Assembly (NCBI GenBank): GCA_905221615.1
Contig: CAJNDT010003546.1
Location: forward strand, 649,909-713,908
DNA: 64,000 nt
Direction: 5' to 3'
Origin: Symbiodinium sp. CCMP2592
Taxonomy: Eukaryota > Sar > Dinophyceae > Suessiales > Symbiodiniaceae
The notes beneath the pieces were generated by a model, which was not told the DNA's origin, did no database searches, and saw only the letters and a list, made by a program, of their open reading frames with translations. This document shows positions 9,578 through 18,505 of the stretch, piece after piece. A program made the position numbers and the translations under genes. Position 1 is the stretch's first letter, and every line of letters begins with the position of its first letter.

Positions 9578-10552
9578 CCCTATCCCCCCCTGGTGCGACG
9601 CCGGTCGCAGAGTTCGTGGATGTACAACATGTTTCCATCAGAGCTGTCGCGGAATGCGCTAGACCATGCACGTCATTAGGTTTTGGACATGGATGCTCTC
9701 CAAACCAAAATGCGCTAGACCATGGACGTCATTAGGTTTTGGACATGGTTGCTCTCCAAACCTCAATGCGCTAGACCATGGACGTCATTAGGTTTTGGAC
9801 ATGGATGCTCTCCAAACCTCAATGCGCGAGACCATGGATGTCATTAGGTTTTGGACATGGATGCTCTCCAAACCAAAATGCGCTAGACCATGGACGTCAT
9901 TAGGTTTTGGACATGGATGCTCTCCAAGCCAAAATGCGCTGGACCATGGACGTCATTAGGTTTTGGACATGGATTCTCTCCAAACCTCAATGCGGTAGAC
10001 CATGGACGTCATTAGGTTTTGGACATGGATGCTGTCCAAACCTCAATGCGCTAGGCCATCGACGTCATTAGGTTTTGGACATGGATGCTCTCCAAACCTC
10101 AATGCGCTAGACCATGGACGTCATTAGGTTTTGGACATGGGTGCTCTCCAAACCTCAATGCGCTAGACCATGGACGTCATTAGGTTTTGGACATGGGTGC
10201 TCTCCAAGCCTCAATGCGCTAGACCATGGACGTCACTAGGTTTTGGACATGGATGCTCCCCAAACCAAAATGCGCTAGACCATGGACGTCAGTAGGTTTT
10301 GGACATGGATGCTCTCTAAACTAGGATAACAGCAAAAAACATGAATTTTGCAAAGACAAGTGCTGTAAATACCAGCATTTTGAGGTGCGAGATTGATGAG
10401 CAATGTTAGAAAACATGATAAAAATACACACGAAACCAGGAACAGTTGCCACTTTCGATAACTGCGGAAAAAAGTGCTGTAAGACACAGCATTTCCGACC
10501 ACAACAGGTTCCAAGAATAAGAGGTCTGGGCGTCGCACCGGGGGGGATGCGG
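9578..10552. mobile_element. Small TIR element carrying a minisatellite
   Basis: Left end CCCTATCCCCCCCTGGTGCG through GACGCC (9578-9602) is matched in reverse complement by 10529-10552, with two mismatches and one extra base. Outside both ends lies the same (TAC)n simple repeat, so the element appears to sit inside a TAC microsatellite. It is 975 bp, has no ORF, and most of its body is the 56-bp array. MITE or foldback element; autonomous partner unknown. Confidence 0.6.
9653..10325. repeat. 56-bp minisatellite, 12 copies
   Basis: Unit starts with AATGCGCTAGACCATGGACG and ends in ATGCTCTCCAAACC; starts at 9653, 9709 and then every 56 bp. Copies differ at only a few positions (ACCAAA/ACCTCA, ATGGATG/ATGGTTG), so the array is young or homogenised. 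Direct repeats without unique spacers, hence not CRISPR. Confidence 0.95.
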
Positions 10553-10601
10553 TACTACTACTACTTCTTCTACTCCTACTCCTATACTCCTACTCCTACT
10601 C

Positions 10602-10655
<54 letters not shown>

Positions 10656-10697
10656 TCACTACTACGACGACTACAACTACTACTAGTACTACTACTA

Positions 10698-10729
<32 letters not shown>

Positions 10730-10781
10730 GCTACTACTACTGCTGCTACCAATACTGCTACTGCTGCTGCTACTACTACTC

Positions 10782-10815
<34 letters not shown>

Positions 10816-10872
10816 GACTGCTGCTACGACTACCACCTCTACTGCTACTAGTACTACTGCTACTCCTACTAC
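10553..10872. repeat. (ACT)n trinucleotide tract
   Basis: About 320 bp of TAC/ACT units with interspersed GCT and CCT. It gives poly-Thr on plus, poly-Ser and poly-Val on minus; none is a gene. Confidence 0.95.
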
Positions 10873-10972
10873 TACACCACATACCCCTACCCCTACCCCT
10901 ACCCAAACAAGGGAAACGGAAAACATGAGAAAACAAACGAAAAATGAACAAACGAAAACAAGCCTATAGTCG

Positions 10973-11540
10973 GTTCCATGCCAACAGACCGGAGAAACTT
11001 ATCCAAATGATTCCACCATCTTCTCGGTGCATCGTTCAGACCATAGACCGGTCGGAGGCACAAACCAACCATCCAAGTTGGCAGGCCGATGTCAGGGGAC
11101 AATTGCACCACAACCATGCGAGATGACAGATTGTAGTGCTCGCCCTGAAGGAAAGCGGTCTTAAGATCCAAATGAAAAAGATCCCAATAGTGATTGGCAG
11201 CGCGCTGCGCAACCAAACGGCAACCGTACCGAGTAGCCGTAGGGCTGTCCGTTTGTTGATCCTTGTCCTGAAACCCACGACAAACCCAACGGGCATTGAA
11301 CTTGGAAAAGTAACCGTTTTTGTCAACCTTCACCGCAAGGACCCATCGTCCGGTCAGAAAATTGACATGGCGACTAATTTTGCGGCGATCCGTGAGCCGA
11401 ATAGCATCATTGTCCAAGTAACTCTTGAACTCCTCAAGCTTGGCCGCACGAATTTCAGCAGCATACTTGCACTGCATCTCCGGCATCAAGGTGCCAGCCT
11501 TGATCTTGTCCTGCTTGGTCAACCACGACGCAAAACCATC
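10973..11540 (-). pseudogene. Copia reverse transcriptase, first half
   Basis: Frame running down from 11519. It carries the conserved opening of the RVT_2 domain: GRWVLAVKVDKNG, ARWVCRGFQDKDQQTDSPTA, the first catalytic aspartate in FHLDLKTAFLQGE, and RPVYGLNDAPRRWW. It then reaches G-M-E-P-T at the insertion boundary. Upstream text LDGDGFASWLTKQDKIKAGT lies in a frame shifted from the linker above, marking a one-base indel near 11545. Motif spacing is normal for copia. Confidence 0.85.
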
Positions 11541-11913
11541 ACCGTCCAACGGAAAGACGGAACCTTATTGTCCGACGGAAGGCGGATCAAGACGTCATCG
11601 TCGCCACAAGCCAAAGCAAGCAAACTCTCATGACGATAGTCAACCGTCGCATCAGAGTCAGTATCCTGACCAGCTTCCGGCACCGGCGGTTGTGGGGTGG
11701 GTTCCGGGAGTGGGGCTTGCTGAATGGGAAATTCTCTCTCAATCACTGGCAAACCAGGAACCGGAGCCGGATCAGACGACGAAGAAGACGGTTCATCATG
11801 AACCGGAAAGTCCCCTGAAGAGTGAGGATCCTTCTTCCCTGCAGACTGGGAGGAGGAGGAGGAGGCGGAGGAGGAGGAGGCGGAGGAGGAGGAGGAGGAG
11901 CATCCTTGCGTGC

Positions 11914-11978
11914 CGTTCCCTGAGGAACGCTGCCCTTGGCTCTCATCCCTCGCCACCGGTTCCTTTCCCTGAGGAAAG
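11914..11978 (-). repeat. Two mini-hairpins (11914, 11963)
   Basis: 11914-11929: stem CGTTCC, loop CTGA, coding S-V-P-Q-G-T. 11963-11978: stem CTTTCC, loop CTGA, coding S-F-P-Q-G-K. They are 49 bases apart, so their coding frames differ by one, matching the frame break seen in the surrounding linker. Confidence 0.85.
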
Positions 11979-12383
11979 CTTCCAGCTGCTCCTGGTTTCT
12001 TCGAGCTGTCTTCAGGCTTGCCTTTACTAATCATATCCTCTGGTGGCACGAGTGGGATCTCGGGACTTAGCTGGTACCGAGGTTCTACTCTCGATACCAC
12101 CAGACAAAATCTTGAAGACTGTCCTACCATTCCAAGAATCAGTTGTTCGTGTGGAAGGAAGCTCAGAAGAACGCCAGTCATCTTCTTGAGTAACACTCTT
12201 GCCCTTGGAGAACTGCATGATCGTCTTGCGCTTGTTGTCCAGATACTCCAACGGAATGGACACGGAGCCCGCCTTGGGTTCATACTTGACCTTCCTCATC
12301 TTCTTGTGAATCCGGATCATCTCCATGTCGGCTTCGTTGATAACCCACTCATCATCCGTCGCCAATACCAGATTGTGGGGTAC

Positions 12384-12399
12384 CTCTTCCTGAGAAGAG
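12384..12399 (-). repeat. Mini-hairpin, stem CTCTTC, loop CTGA
   Basis: Same sequence as 3063-3078 in the unrelated gene at the left end. Codes S-S-S-Q-E-E in the frame of the copia linker, followed by V-P. Confidence 0.85.
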
Positions 12400-12556
12400 C
12401 TTCCCTGGGTCTTCTGGTGGAACCCATACTCGCAGTGGGAGAAGTGAGGCGTGAGGAAGCTCGACTTCTTGTGCTTGTTGAACCGGACGTTCCAATCAAC
12501 TTGCTGAGGTCGAGAAGGTCCAGTACCAGGTGTGAGCTAGGAGCAGCCTTTAGCTT

Positions 12557-12784
12557 CGGAGATCAGGTAAGCCGATGCTCAGGCTCTGGGTGCAAGAAGA
12601 AGAAGATAGAGTAGAAAGTAGTTGTATAGAAGAAGAAACATGTTGCTCTGCTTATTGGGGGGTAAAACGCCTTCTCGACAAAAGACAGAAGTGTATAGGG
12701 ACTTGTGCAGCAAACTGTTAAGATGCTTTTCTGTCGGTCGTTCGCTCGTGGAAACAGTACTGCTGTGGCCATCCCCCTTCCGGG
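12557..12784 (+). repeat. 228-bp repeat, copy 1
   Basis: Nearly identical (about five differences) to 21153-21380 and exactly the same length. Starts CGGAGATCAGGTAAGCCGAT and ends CATCCCCCTTCCGGG. The copy abuts the copia pol linker on one side and non-element DNA on the other. It begins next to CAG|GTAAG, a splice-donor look-alike on the plus strand, but ends without AG. Ends share only CGGA/TCCG, so it is not a clear TIR element. Both copies have the same orientation. Confidence 0.85.
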
Positions 12785-13004
12785 GGTTATGAGCCCAAGT
12801 CGTTCGTGCCATGGATAGTTCAGCTCCGCCCGAGTCTGCAAGAGAAAGGAGGCTGGATGTAACAACCTGCTAGAAGTGCTCACGGACAGTTCATTTGCAC
12901 CGGATGCGTCACGCTCTAATGAATGCTGCTTGTTGTTCGTTGAAAACTGCCTTGTTGGTTGGCATGTCACGCGCCAGGCTTATATGACTCAAAGCTCATG
13001 TTAG
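12785..13004. other. Short unassigned spacer
   Basis: Lies between the 228-bp repeat and the plus-strand copia tail. No frame with coding character and no repeat recognised. Confidence 0.4.
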
Positions 13005-13636
13005 ACTGAGCTCTTAGCAACAGCTACAGGGTGTTGCTTTGCACAGGCTCATGTCTACCTCTTGGCGGAGTTGGCGCAGAAAGCGCCACGCGTCCACATC
13101 TACAATGATAATCAAGCAGCCGTATCTGTCTTCGTAGGGCAAAGCTCCCATTGGAGAACGAGGTCGTTGAGAATCAAAGCTCGCACGATGCGCGAGCGGT
13201 GGGAAATGGGGTTTTACATGATTAGCCACATTGCGGGGTTGCAGAACGGAGCTGATTTAGGTACCAAGCCTTTGGGAGCTCAAAGCGTAAAGTATCTATG
13301 CAGTTTGATCGGAGTTCAAGAGATAGGAAACACTTCAGTCCACAACCCGAAGGAGAGCCAGGGTCTGTCAAAGGCCACGTTGAAGTGTTTGCAGGTTGTG
13401 CTTTTGGCATGTATGGTTTGCCAAGCTGAAGGACACCGGTCCACTGAGGTTGATGATTACGGAATCGCATGGATGTTCTGGATAGGGGTCGTAGTTATGG
13501 TCGTGTGCTGTTGGGAAGGGCTGAAGTTTGGGATTAGGACTCTTTCGGCGGTTCTAGCTCGGATGCGGAGGCCGGATTTACAAGAGCCTTTGCCTGAGGA
13601 CCATGTAGAAGCACTGCAGATGCAGACAGAGCTCAG

Positions 13637-13705
<69 letters not shown>

Positions 13706-14453
13706 AAGACGCCTCCTTGAAATTGGCCTGAAAATTAATGCCAAGAAAACCCAAGTCATTTCTAATCGGAAAGACGACCCGTTTAGGTTCCTTATAGGAG
13801 GGGTTGAAGTAGTCCCTGACGGCCCCGACGCCATAATGACCATCCTTGGAGCCCCAATTAGTCTGTCTGGGGAGGTTGCCCCCATTGTGGCGGAGATGCA
13901 AGCTCGTGCCAGGAGATCTTTTCAAGCCCACAAAAAAGTTCTGTGCTCTAAAGCCCCGCTCAAAGAGCGCCTAGTGCTGCATCAGACCTTAGTCAGAGCC
14001 TCAGCCTTATGGGGTTGCCCGGCATGGCCCATACAGTCATCTTTGCTACAAGCTGCCAACTCAACGCAGCTCCTGCAAGTTAGGACGATCGTTGGAGGGG
14101 AGAGAACCCCCACGGAAAGCTGGCATCAGTGGCATGTACGCACTATGCGTAGATCACGAGCCCTAATGCACCAGTGCAAGATCACCCGTTGGTCCACCCA
14201 TGCTCTGCAAATGCAGTGGAACCTGTGGGGCCACATTGGAAGAGCTGTCTTCCAGCCCACCTTCCATATCATGCGATGGCGCGATCTTACGTGGTGGAGA
14301 GACCAACAGAACCTCCTGCCAGGCCCTGCTCCTAAGGGGGTCCGACATATAGGCCACCACAACCCCCAAAGGGACCCGGAAAGAAAGATTGAAGCCACAG
14401 CTGCCACGCATGGTGGACAACAGCCTCTGACCGCTCCTTATGGCAGTTCATGA
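13005..14453 (+). pseudogene. Fused ORF: copia RNase H tail, ER tract, LINE RT tail
   Basis: One open frame of 463 codons from 13062 (open back to 13005; no convincing ATG). Residues 1-100: copia RNase H end, with VHIYNDNQAAVSVFVGQSSH, SLRIKARTMRERWE, then H-I-A-G-L-Q-N-G-A-D-L-G-T-K-P-L. Residues 140-165: one strong membrane segment (AWMFWIGVVVMVVCCW). Residues 187-213: Glu-Arg run from the (GA)n tract. Residues 216-463: C-terminal part of a LINE reverse transcriptase (EIGLKINAKKTQVIS, TILGAPISLSGEVAPIV, LVRASALWGCPAWPIQ). Neither half has its catalytic residues complete, so this is a chance in-frame junction of two dead elements. Confidence 0.75.
13636..13703. repeat. (GA)n tract at the copia/LINE junction
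   Basis: About 34 uninterrupted GA units marking the boundary between the copia tail and the LINE tail. Microsatellites are common junctions for LINE insertions. Confidence 0.95.
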
Positions 14454-14655
14454 GTGAACACTTCGTGGATCAAAATGATCCCCAATGGGCCTCAGGCAAC
14501 CAACTTGCACTCCCTGGAGCCCCTAATTTGGCCCCTAACAAATCGGCCCGCACGAACCCACCTCGAAGAGGTGTAATAAGTTGTGTCACTCCCCGGGGAG
14601 CCCCCCGAAGGGCGGCGAAGGTGCACTTGGCGCGCGCTGTGATGGACGGATGACT
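13704..14655 (+). mobile_element. LINE 3' fragment
   Basis: From the RT thumb region to the ORF end. After 14445 the LINE frame shifts by one into SLWQFMSEHFVDQNDPQWAS and ends at a TGA near 14653. The 5' truncation at the GA tract is the usual outcome of incomplete reverse transcription. It lacks the endonuclease and the D-D box. Confidence 0.7.
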
Positions 14656-15316
14656 GAACATCAGGACAGTCCAACAGCAAAGCAGCAGCCCTGACCAAAC
14701 TGCTAGAGGGCACGAGTACCCTACATGACAGCACGGTCACCCCGACTGCAGCAGCAAAATTGAGCTTAGGGTCCAAACCTACTCTTTCGAAGAACTTGTG
14801 CGAGAGTTTTGATCCCAACTTGTACCCCCTGACCCTAAACCAACCAGGACCTTCATCCCGCTGCAGTTGCCACACATGTGATTGCATACCGTTGCATGCA
14901 CTGCCAGATTCAGCCACACTGCATGACTGTCGTACTGGATTAGCCCGCCAATGCGCTCCTGCAGCAAGAATCGCCGAGGTACCGCAGTGCTGACAGCTCG
15001 AGCTGATACTTAGGTGCTGTACCGCGCCGAGACAAGCCATGCCCTTGCACCAGTACTTTTTGCGACTGGCTGCCTTCAGCCTCTGGATGCAAACATCCCG
15101 AGCTGGCACGCAGATAAAACCTTCAAACAGAGAAGGCCAGGACCCTACTGACAGTGACTCTTCGGATGCCCCTGTTGCGCCACCTGAACCACCTGATGCA
15201 GGGGAAGTGCCCCTACATGTCCTGGGAATGCCCACCAACACGGCGGAGAACAACGGCTACCACGAGGTGACGAACATTCCGGTACTACGACACCCCAGGC
15301 GATACACGAACCGAGC
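14656..15316. other. Leader region before the two-ORF element
   Basis: Plus-strand open stretches occur (15039-15395, with GEVPLHVLGMPTNTAENNG), acidic then basic, which may be an upstream piece of the following element in another frame. No domain, promoter or terminal repeat recognised. Confidence 0.35.
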
Positions 15317-18300
15317 ATGGCGCAAGGAGACCGCCCACCACAACCGAACCAGCCGACCTACGGAGGCCCAGTGCAGATGGCGTTCCCGACTTTAACGGGA
15401 CTTTCTTCGGCGAGTACCTCCTGGAGCCCCTCTACGGCAAGCATTACGCAAGCACTACCCCAACCAGGCCTTCCTCCTCAATCGCGTGATCCAGAACTAC
15501 CACACCGAGCTCAGCGAACAGAACCGGGGCGAACTTCTACATGGACCCCGACTACCAACCCAATGGACGCACAACGAGCTGAACGAACGACACCATCCAC
15601 GCCCTCTGCGACTTCGGCATCCTCTTCCTCGATGAGACCACTACAGGACGCGACCGCAGCGGCGAACCCTGCCACTCAGCAGGACCGACATTCGGACTCT
15701 CTCCGATCTGCAGCCGCACACCATACCCAAAACCAACCAGAGCCGCTACAGCACCATCAACCTCCAGCTCTACCACATCAAGCTACCAGATTCGGTGTGG
15801 CTAAAGGCTTTCCCCCAACCTATGTGGCTGAACATGACCCATGGCACGAAGATGGCTATATCACCGCAGAAGAGATTGGCTACCAACCTTTACCTCTACC
15901 ACAACAACAACTTCATCACCAACAACAGCAACAGGGTGCTCCACCTCATCGTGACAGCCATCAACAACCACCACAACCACCTTTACAACCGCTGGTTCCC
16001 CAAACACCTGAACATCAACGAGGACCTCAAGCACAACAAGCGCCGCATCCCTCGCTACCACAATCACAACAAGCAGATGAAGCTGAGCCGATGCCCACCA
16101 TGGATCCATGGAACTTCCTGGCCAACCACTATGCAGGAGAGGGACCTCTTCTCCCACCGCACCAATGGCGCAACAACCCGCTGGGCTTGGATCGGCTACA
16201 TGTACGAGATCAACTTGATGACTCAGCGACTGCCAGCACTTGTGACCCAGATGAACCACATGCACCACCTGAACCCGAAGATGATCAACCACCGGCGGGC
16301 TATGAAGCAGGACCAGCCCAGGACCCTGCTCGCGACCTCCACTGCGACAACTCAGTTCATGAAGCACCAATGGAGACGACCGAAGCGACGATGGACGCCA
16401 CACAGCCGGCTACTCTGACCACCTTGGCCACAGCCCCGGCGGAACCTTCGACGTCCAGCCCAAGAACTACAACCGAAAGAGATGACCACTTGAAGTACGA
16501 TGGCCCCATGGCCCCCACAGCAACCAACGACGATGACTATGATACCAACAGCGAAGGGAACACCGAAGAACACTCGGAGACATCCTCCTCGGCATCGAGC
16601 TCCAACTCGGACGACCCGGACCTACAGACTTCTTCGCCACACCAAGGACAACACGAAGGTCAAGGGAAGCCGAGCAAAAGAAAAGCCGGGCATGGTAGTC
16701 AAAGAGTCAAGAACAAGGGCCAGAAGACTGATGTGAAACAACTATGGCGAAATCTCCAATGGGGGGACAAACCTCCGTGGCTGAGCTGGCGACAAACTTT
16801 GCCATACATCCAACAGGGAGTCAAACCCCCTTGGACCAAACCCAGGGTGAGACCGGAACATGAAAGCATGGTGGCTATGATGCTTGCAGCCCAAGACTAT
16901 GATAGGGACGCCGACGGCAATGTCATCAAGAAGAACCGCAACCGTGCTCCGCAACCCGGCGACGCAATACCTCCCCTACAACAAGCCCAAGACAGCAAGG
17001 CAAACAATGCAGCTGCAGAAGACCACAAGCGCAGACTAGACAGCAACCCCTACCTGCAGCCACCTCACCTTCGACAATCCCAAAGCAGTTCTTCAACTTC
17101 GGCAACGGGGGATGCCCCCCGGGTGGAACCAGCCCGACGAGCCCGTGACCTACCACCACAACAACGACGACCGAAAGCCCAAGTACATTTCCAACTGCCT
17201 GCGGACCATCGAGAAGAACCGCCCAAACCCACAAGGAGGCAACCCATGCTCCGGAAGTTCTCTGACAGCAACCGATTGCAAATCAAATTGGACGGAGTGA
17301 AGAACTATCCCATCTACCTGGTTGACAACAGACCGGATTCCTTACATCCTGACACCATGGACTACCTGGACAAGATCCATGTGACTGCACCCAAAGACGC
17401 GCCGCCAAAGCCACCACCACAACCAAGACAACATGTACCACAAGACAGCGCTCCACTGACCCAAAGGGGAGCCCCCCTCTTCTACCAACCACCACGACTT
17501 CGAGGAAATGACAGCGCCAGCGCGGGATCCAGCTCTGACCCTCCAACTCGACAAGCCCTGGACCAAGCAGCCACACCACACGACATCATGGACCTGGAGG
17601 CGACCAAGACAACAGCGACAGCATCGGGGAATAACCCCCAATGGAAGGCGCGAAAAGCAGATGAAAACAACTCCTTACAGAGCTCCATTCGTACAGGAGC
17701 GAACACTCAGGATCTATCATGGACCTGGGGCAGTCCTCCGACTACCTTACCGCCGGCGATCCCACTCAGCCCGAACGAGGTCTTGACTTTGCGAGGGGCA
17801 TCCAATGGAGCTTGGCGCGGGGTGGTGTGGACCCCTGCAGATCGAACCACCGTGAGACATCCTGACCGTCACCACCACGAACCTACGGCGGTTATCTTCA
17901 ACACCTTGAACAGCCACGTAGAAAAAGGCCCCACCCTGGCACCAGGCACAAGACTGACGATGACACCAGTGGGACCTTGGATCGCGACGACCAAAATTGA
18001 GCTCGCATACTCCCGGACCCCTCGCTTCTGGCTGATCCATATCGACGAAGCTCCAGTTCACAACGCATCCCAGGGGTGGATTCCCCTAGCTGCAGGACAA
18101 TCATTTTGGCTGGAATGGAAAGGACTTGACCGACTGTGGGCCCGGAGACCGCGCTTTGAAGGAGATATCCTACGATTGGGAGGCTTTTCTGAAATTCCGC
18201 CTGAGCAGCCCCCGAGACCTCCAACACCTCCTGAGCGACGACATCCAACAGGACCACGGGGAAGAACAAGACCTACACCGACCCAACAGCAGACACAACG

Positions 18301-18505
18301 TGACGATCAACAACGACATCCTCCACGACCGCACCCCCAACAACAGGCAGATCCAGCTACAAGGCCAAGGCATTCTGGACAGGACCATCGACCTTCGCAG
18401 CAACCTCCGCAACCTCGACCTCAGCCAATATCCACGGGCTCGGAGTCTGAAACAAGCTGGCCGAGCGAAGATGAAACAACAACAACGACAACGAGGACGT
18501 GGTGA
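15317..18505 (+). CDS. ORF1 of an unrecognised element: 1,062-residue Q/P-rich protein
   Basis: Uninterrupted from ATG 15317 to TGA 18503-18505. Long disordered P/Q/H/T-rich stretches separate three compact segments: about residues 455-550 (KQLWRNLQWGDKPPWLSWRQ, RPEHESMVAMMLAAQDYDRD), 640-680 (LQIKLDGVKNYPIYLVDNRP), and 815-960 (GAWRGVVWTPADR, RFWLIHIDEAPVHN, QSFWLEWKGLDRLWARRPRF). The last looks like a small beta-rich domain. No zinc knuckle or RT. In the linkers, third codon positions are A/T-rich while another frame is strongly G/C-ending (see the feature at 15385). It overlaps ORF2 by TGATG. Probably the first ORF of a non-LTR element or a gag-like protein; function unknown. Confidence 0.6.
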   Translation: MAQGDRPPQPNQPTYGGPVQMAFPTLTGLSSASTSWSPSTASITQALPQPGLPPQSRDPELPHRAQRTEPGRTSTWTPTTNPMDAQRAERTTPSTPSATSASSSSMRPLQDATAAANPATQQDRHSDSLRSAAAHHTQNQPEPLQHHQPPALPHQATRFGVAKGFPPTYVAEHDPWHEDGYITAEEIGYQPLPLPQQQLHHQQQQQGAPPHRDSHQQPPQPPLQPLVPQTPEHQRGPQAQQAPHPSLPQSQQADEAEPMPTMDPWNFLANHYAGEGPLLPPHQWRNNPLGLDRLHVRDQLDDSATASTCDPDEPHAPPEPEDDQPPAGYEAGPAQDPARDLHCDNSVHEAPMETTEATMDATQPATLTTLATAPAEPSTSSPRTTTERDDHLKYDGPMAPTATNDDDYDTNSEGNTEEHSETSSSASSSNSDDPDLQTSSPHQGQHEGQGKPSKRKAGHGSQRVKNKGQKTDVKQLWRNLQWGDKPPWLSWRQTLPYIQQGVKPPWTKPRVRPEHESMVAMMLAAQDYDRDADGNVIKKNRNRAPQPGDAIPPLQQAQDSKANNAAAEDHKRRLDSNPYLQPPHLRQSQSSSSTSATGDAPRVEPARRARDLPPQQRRPKAQVHFQLPADHREEPPKPTRRQPMLRKFSDSNRLQIKLDGVKNYPIYLVDNRPDSLHPDTMDYLDKIHVTAPKDAPPKPPPQPRQHVPQDSAPLTQRGAPLFYQPPRLRGNDSASAGSSSDPPTRQALDQAATPHDIMDLEATKTTATASGNNPQWKARKADENNSLQSSIRTGANTQDLSWTWGSPPTTLPPAIPLSPNEVLTLRGASNGAWRGVVWTPADRTTVRHPDRHHHEPTAVIFNTLNSHVEKGPTLAPGTRLTMTPVGPWIATTKIELAYSRTPRFWLIHIDEAPVHNASQGWIPLAAGQSFWLEWKGLDRLWARRPRFEGDILRLGGFSEIPPEQPPRPPTPPERRHPTGPRGRTRPTPTQQQTQRDDQQRHPPRPHPQQQADPATRPRHSGQDHRPSQQPPQPRPQPISTGSESETSWPSEDETTTTTTRTW
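15385..16420 (+). pseudogene. Out-of-frame GC3-rich coding remnant inside ORF1 linker
   Basis: In frames other than ORF1's, successive pieces read like globular protein with nearly all C/G-ending codons: DFNGTFFGEYLLEPLYGKHY, then YPNQAFLLNRVIQNYHTELS, then NFYMDPDYQP, then NDTIHALCDFGILFLDETT, then SRYSTINLQLYHIKLPDSVW and on to 16418. The first switch is explained by an 11-bp tandem duplication (15437-15447 and 15448-15458, one mismatch). So a codon-biased coding sequence seems to lie here, broken by small indels, while the ORF1 frame passes through it unbroken. Alternatives: a captured host-gene fragment, or a chance by-product of Q/H/P-rich codons in ORF1. Confidence 0.4.

Larger units (their letters stand above)
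9078..10967. mobile_element. 1,890-bp insertion in copia RT with 5-bp target duplication
   Basis: AGTCG occurs immediately left (9073-9077) and right (10968-10972), and removing the insert with one copy rejoins the RT frame. The insert begins TCGGTGGTGG and ends AAGCCTAT, without terminal repeats of its own. It is made almost wholly of repeats: (GCAA)n at 9130-9345, ACC-rich DNA at 9425-9576, a small TIR element with a 56-bp minisatellite (9578-10552), and (ACT)n at 10553-10872. No coding capacity. A 5-bp duplication fits an LTR-type integrase or a hAT/Mutator-like event imprecisely; the mechanism is open. Confidence 0.7.
8022..12556 (-). mobile_element. Ty1/copia-type retrotransposon, split by a nested insertion
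   Basis: Reading right to left: pol linker (12556-11520), first half of the copia reverse transcriptase (11519-10973), nested insertion (10967-9078), second part with the LHVDD catalytic box and an RNase H remnant (9072-8022). The RT text before the insertion ends in G-M-E-P-T and after it resumes R-A-D-R-C-T-Y-V, so the two halves belong to one copy. Gag and integrase are missing and no LTR pair is recognisable. Several small frameshifts and an internal deletion between RT and RNase H indicate a dead copy. Confidence 0.8.
11520..12556 (-). pseudogene. Copia pol linker between integrase and RT
   Basis: Reading down: VDWNVRFNKHKKSSFLTPHF (12515-12456), a hairpin-coded linker at 12384, ATDDEWVINEADMEMIRIHK (12365 onward), IPLEYLDNKRKTIMQFSKG, then a frame change into ISKGKPEDSSKKPGAAGSFP with two hairpins, a GGA tract (11848-11900, read as Pro or Ser runs), and an acidic P-rich region to about 11550. 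This order (basic segment, then acidic linker, then RT) is usual for dinoflagellate copia pol. The frame breaks twice. Confidence 0.65.

Noticed and set aside
9653-10325. CRISPR array
   Set aside because: The 56-bp units are contiguous without unique spacers; the genome is eukaryotic.
10403-10969. Poly-Thr (plus) and poly-Ser/Val (minus) frames
   Set aside because: Generated by the (ACT)n tract.
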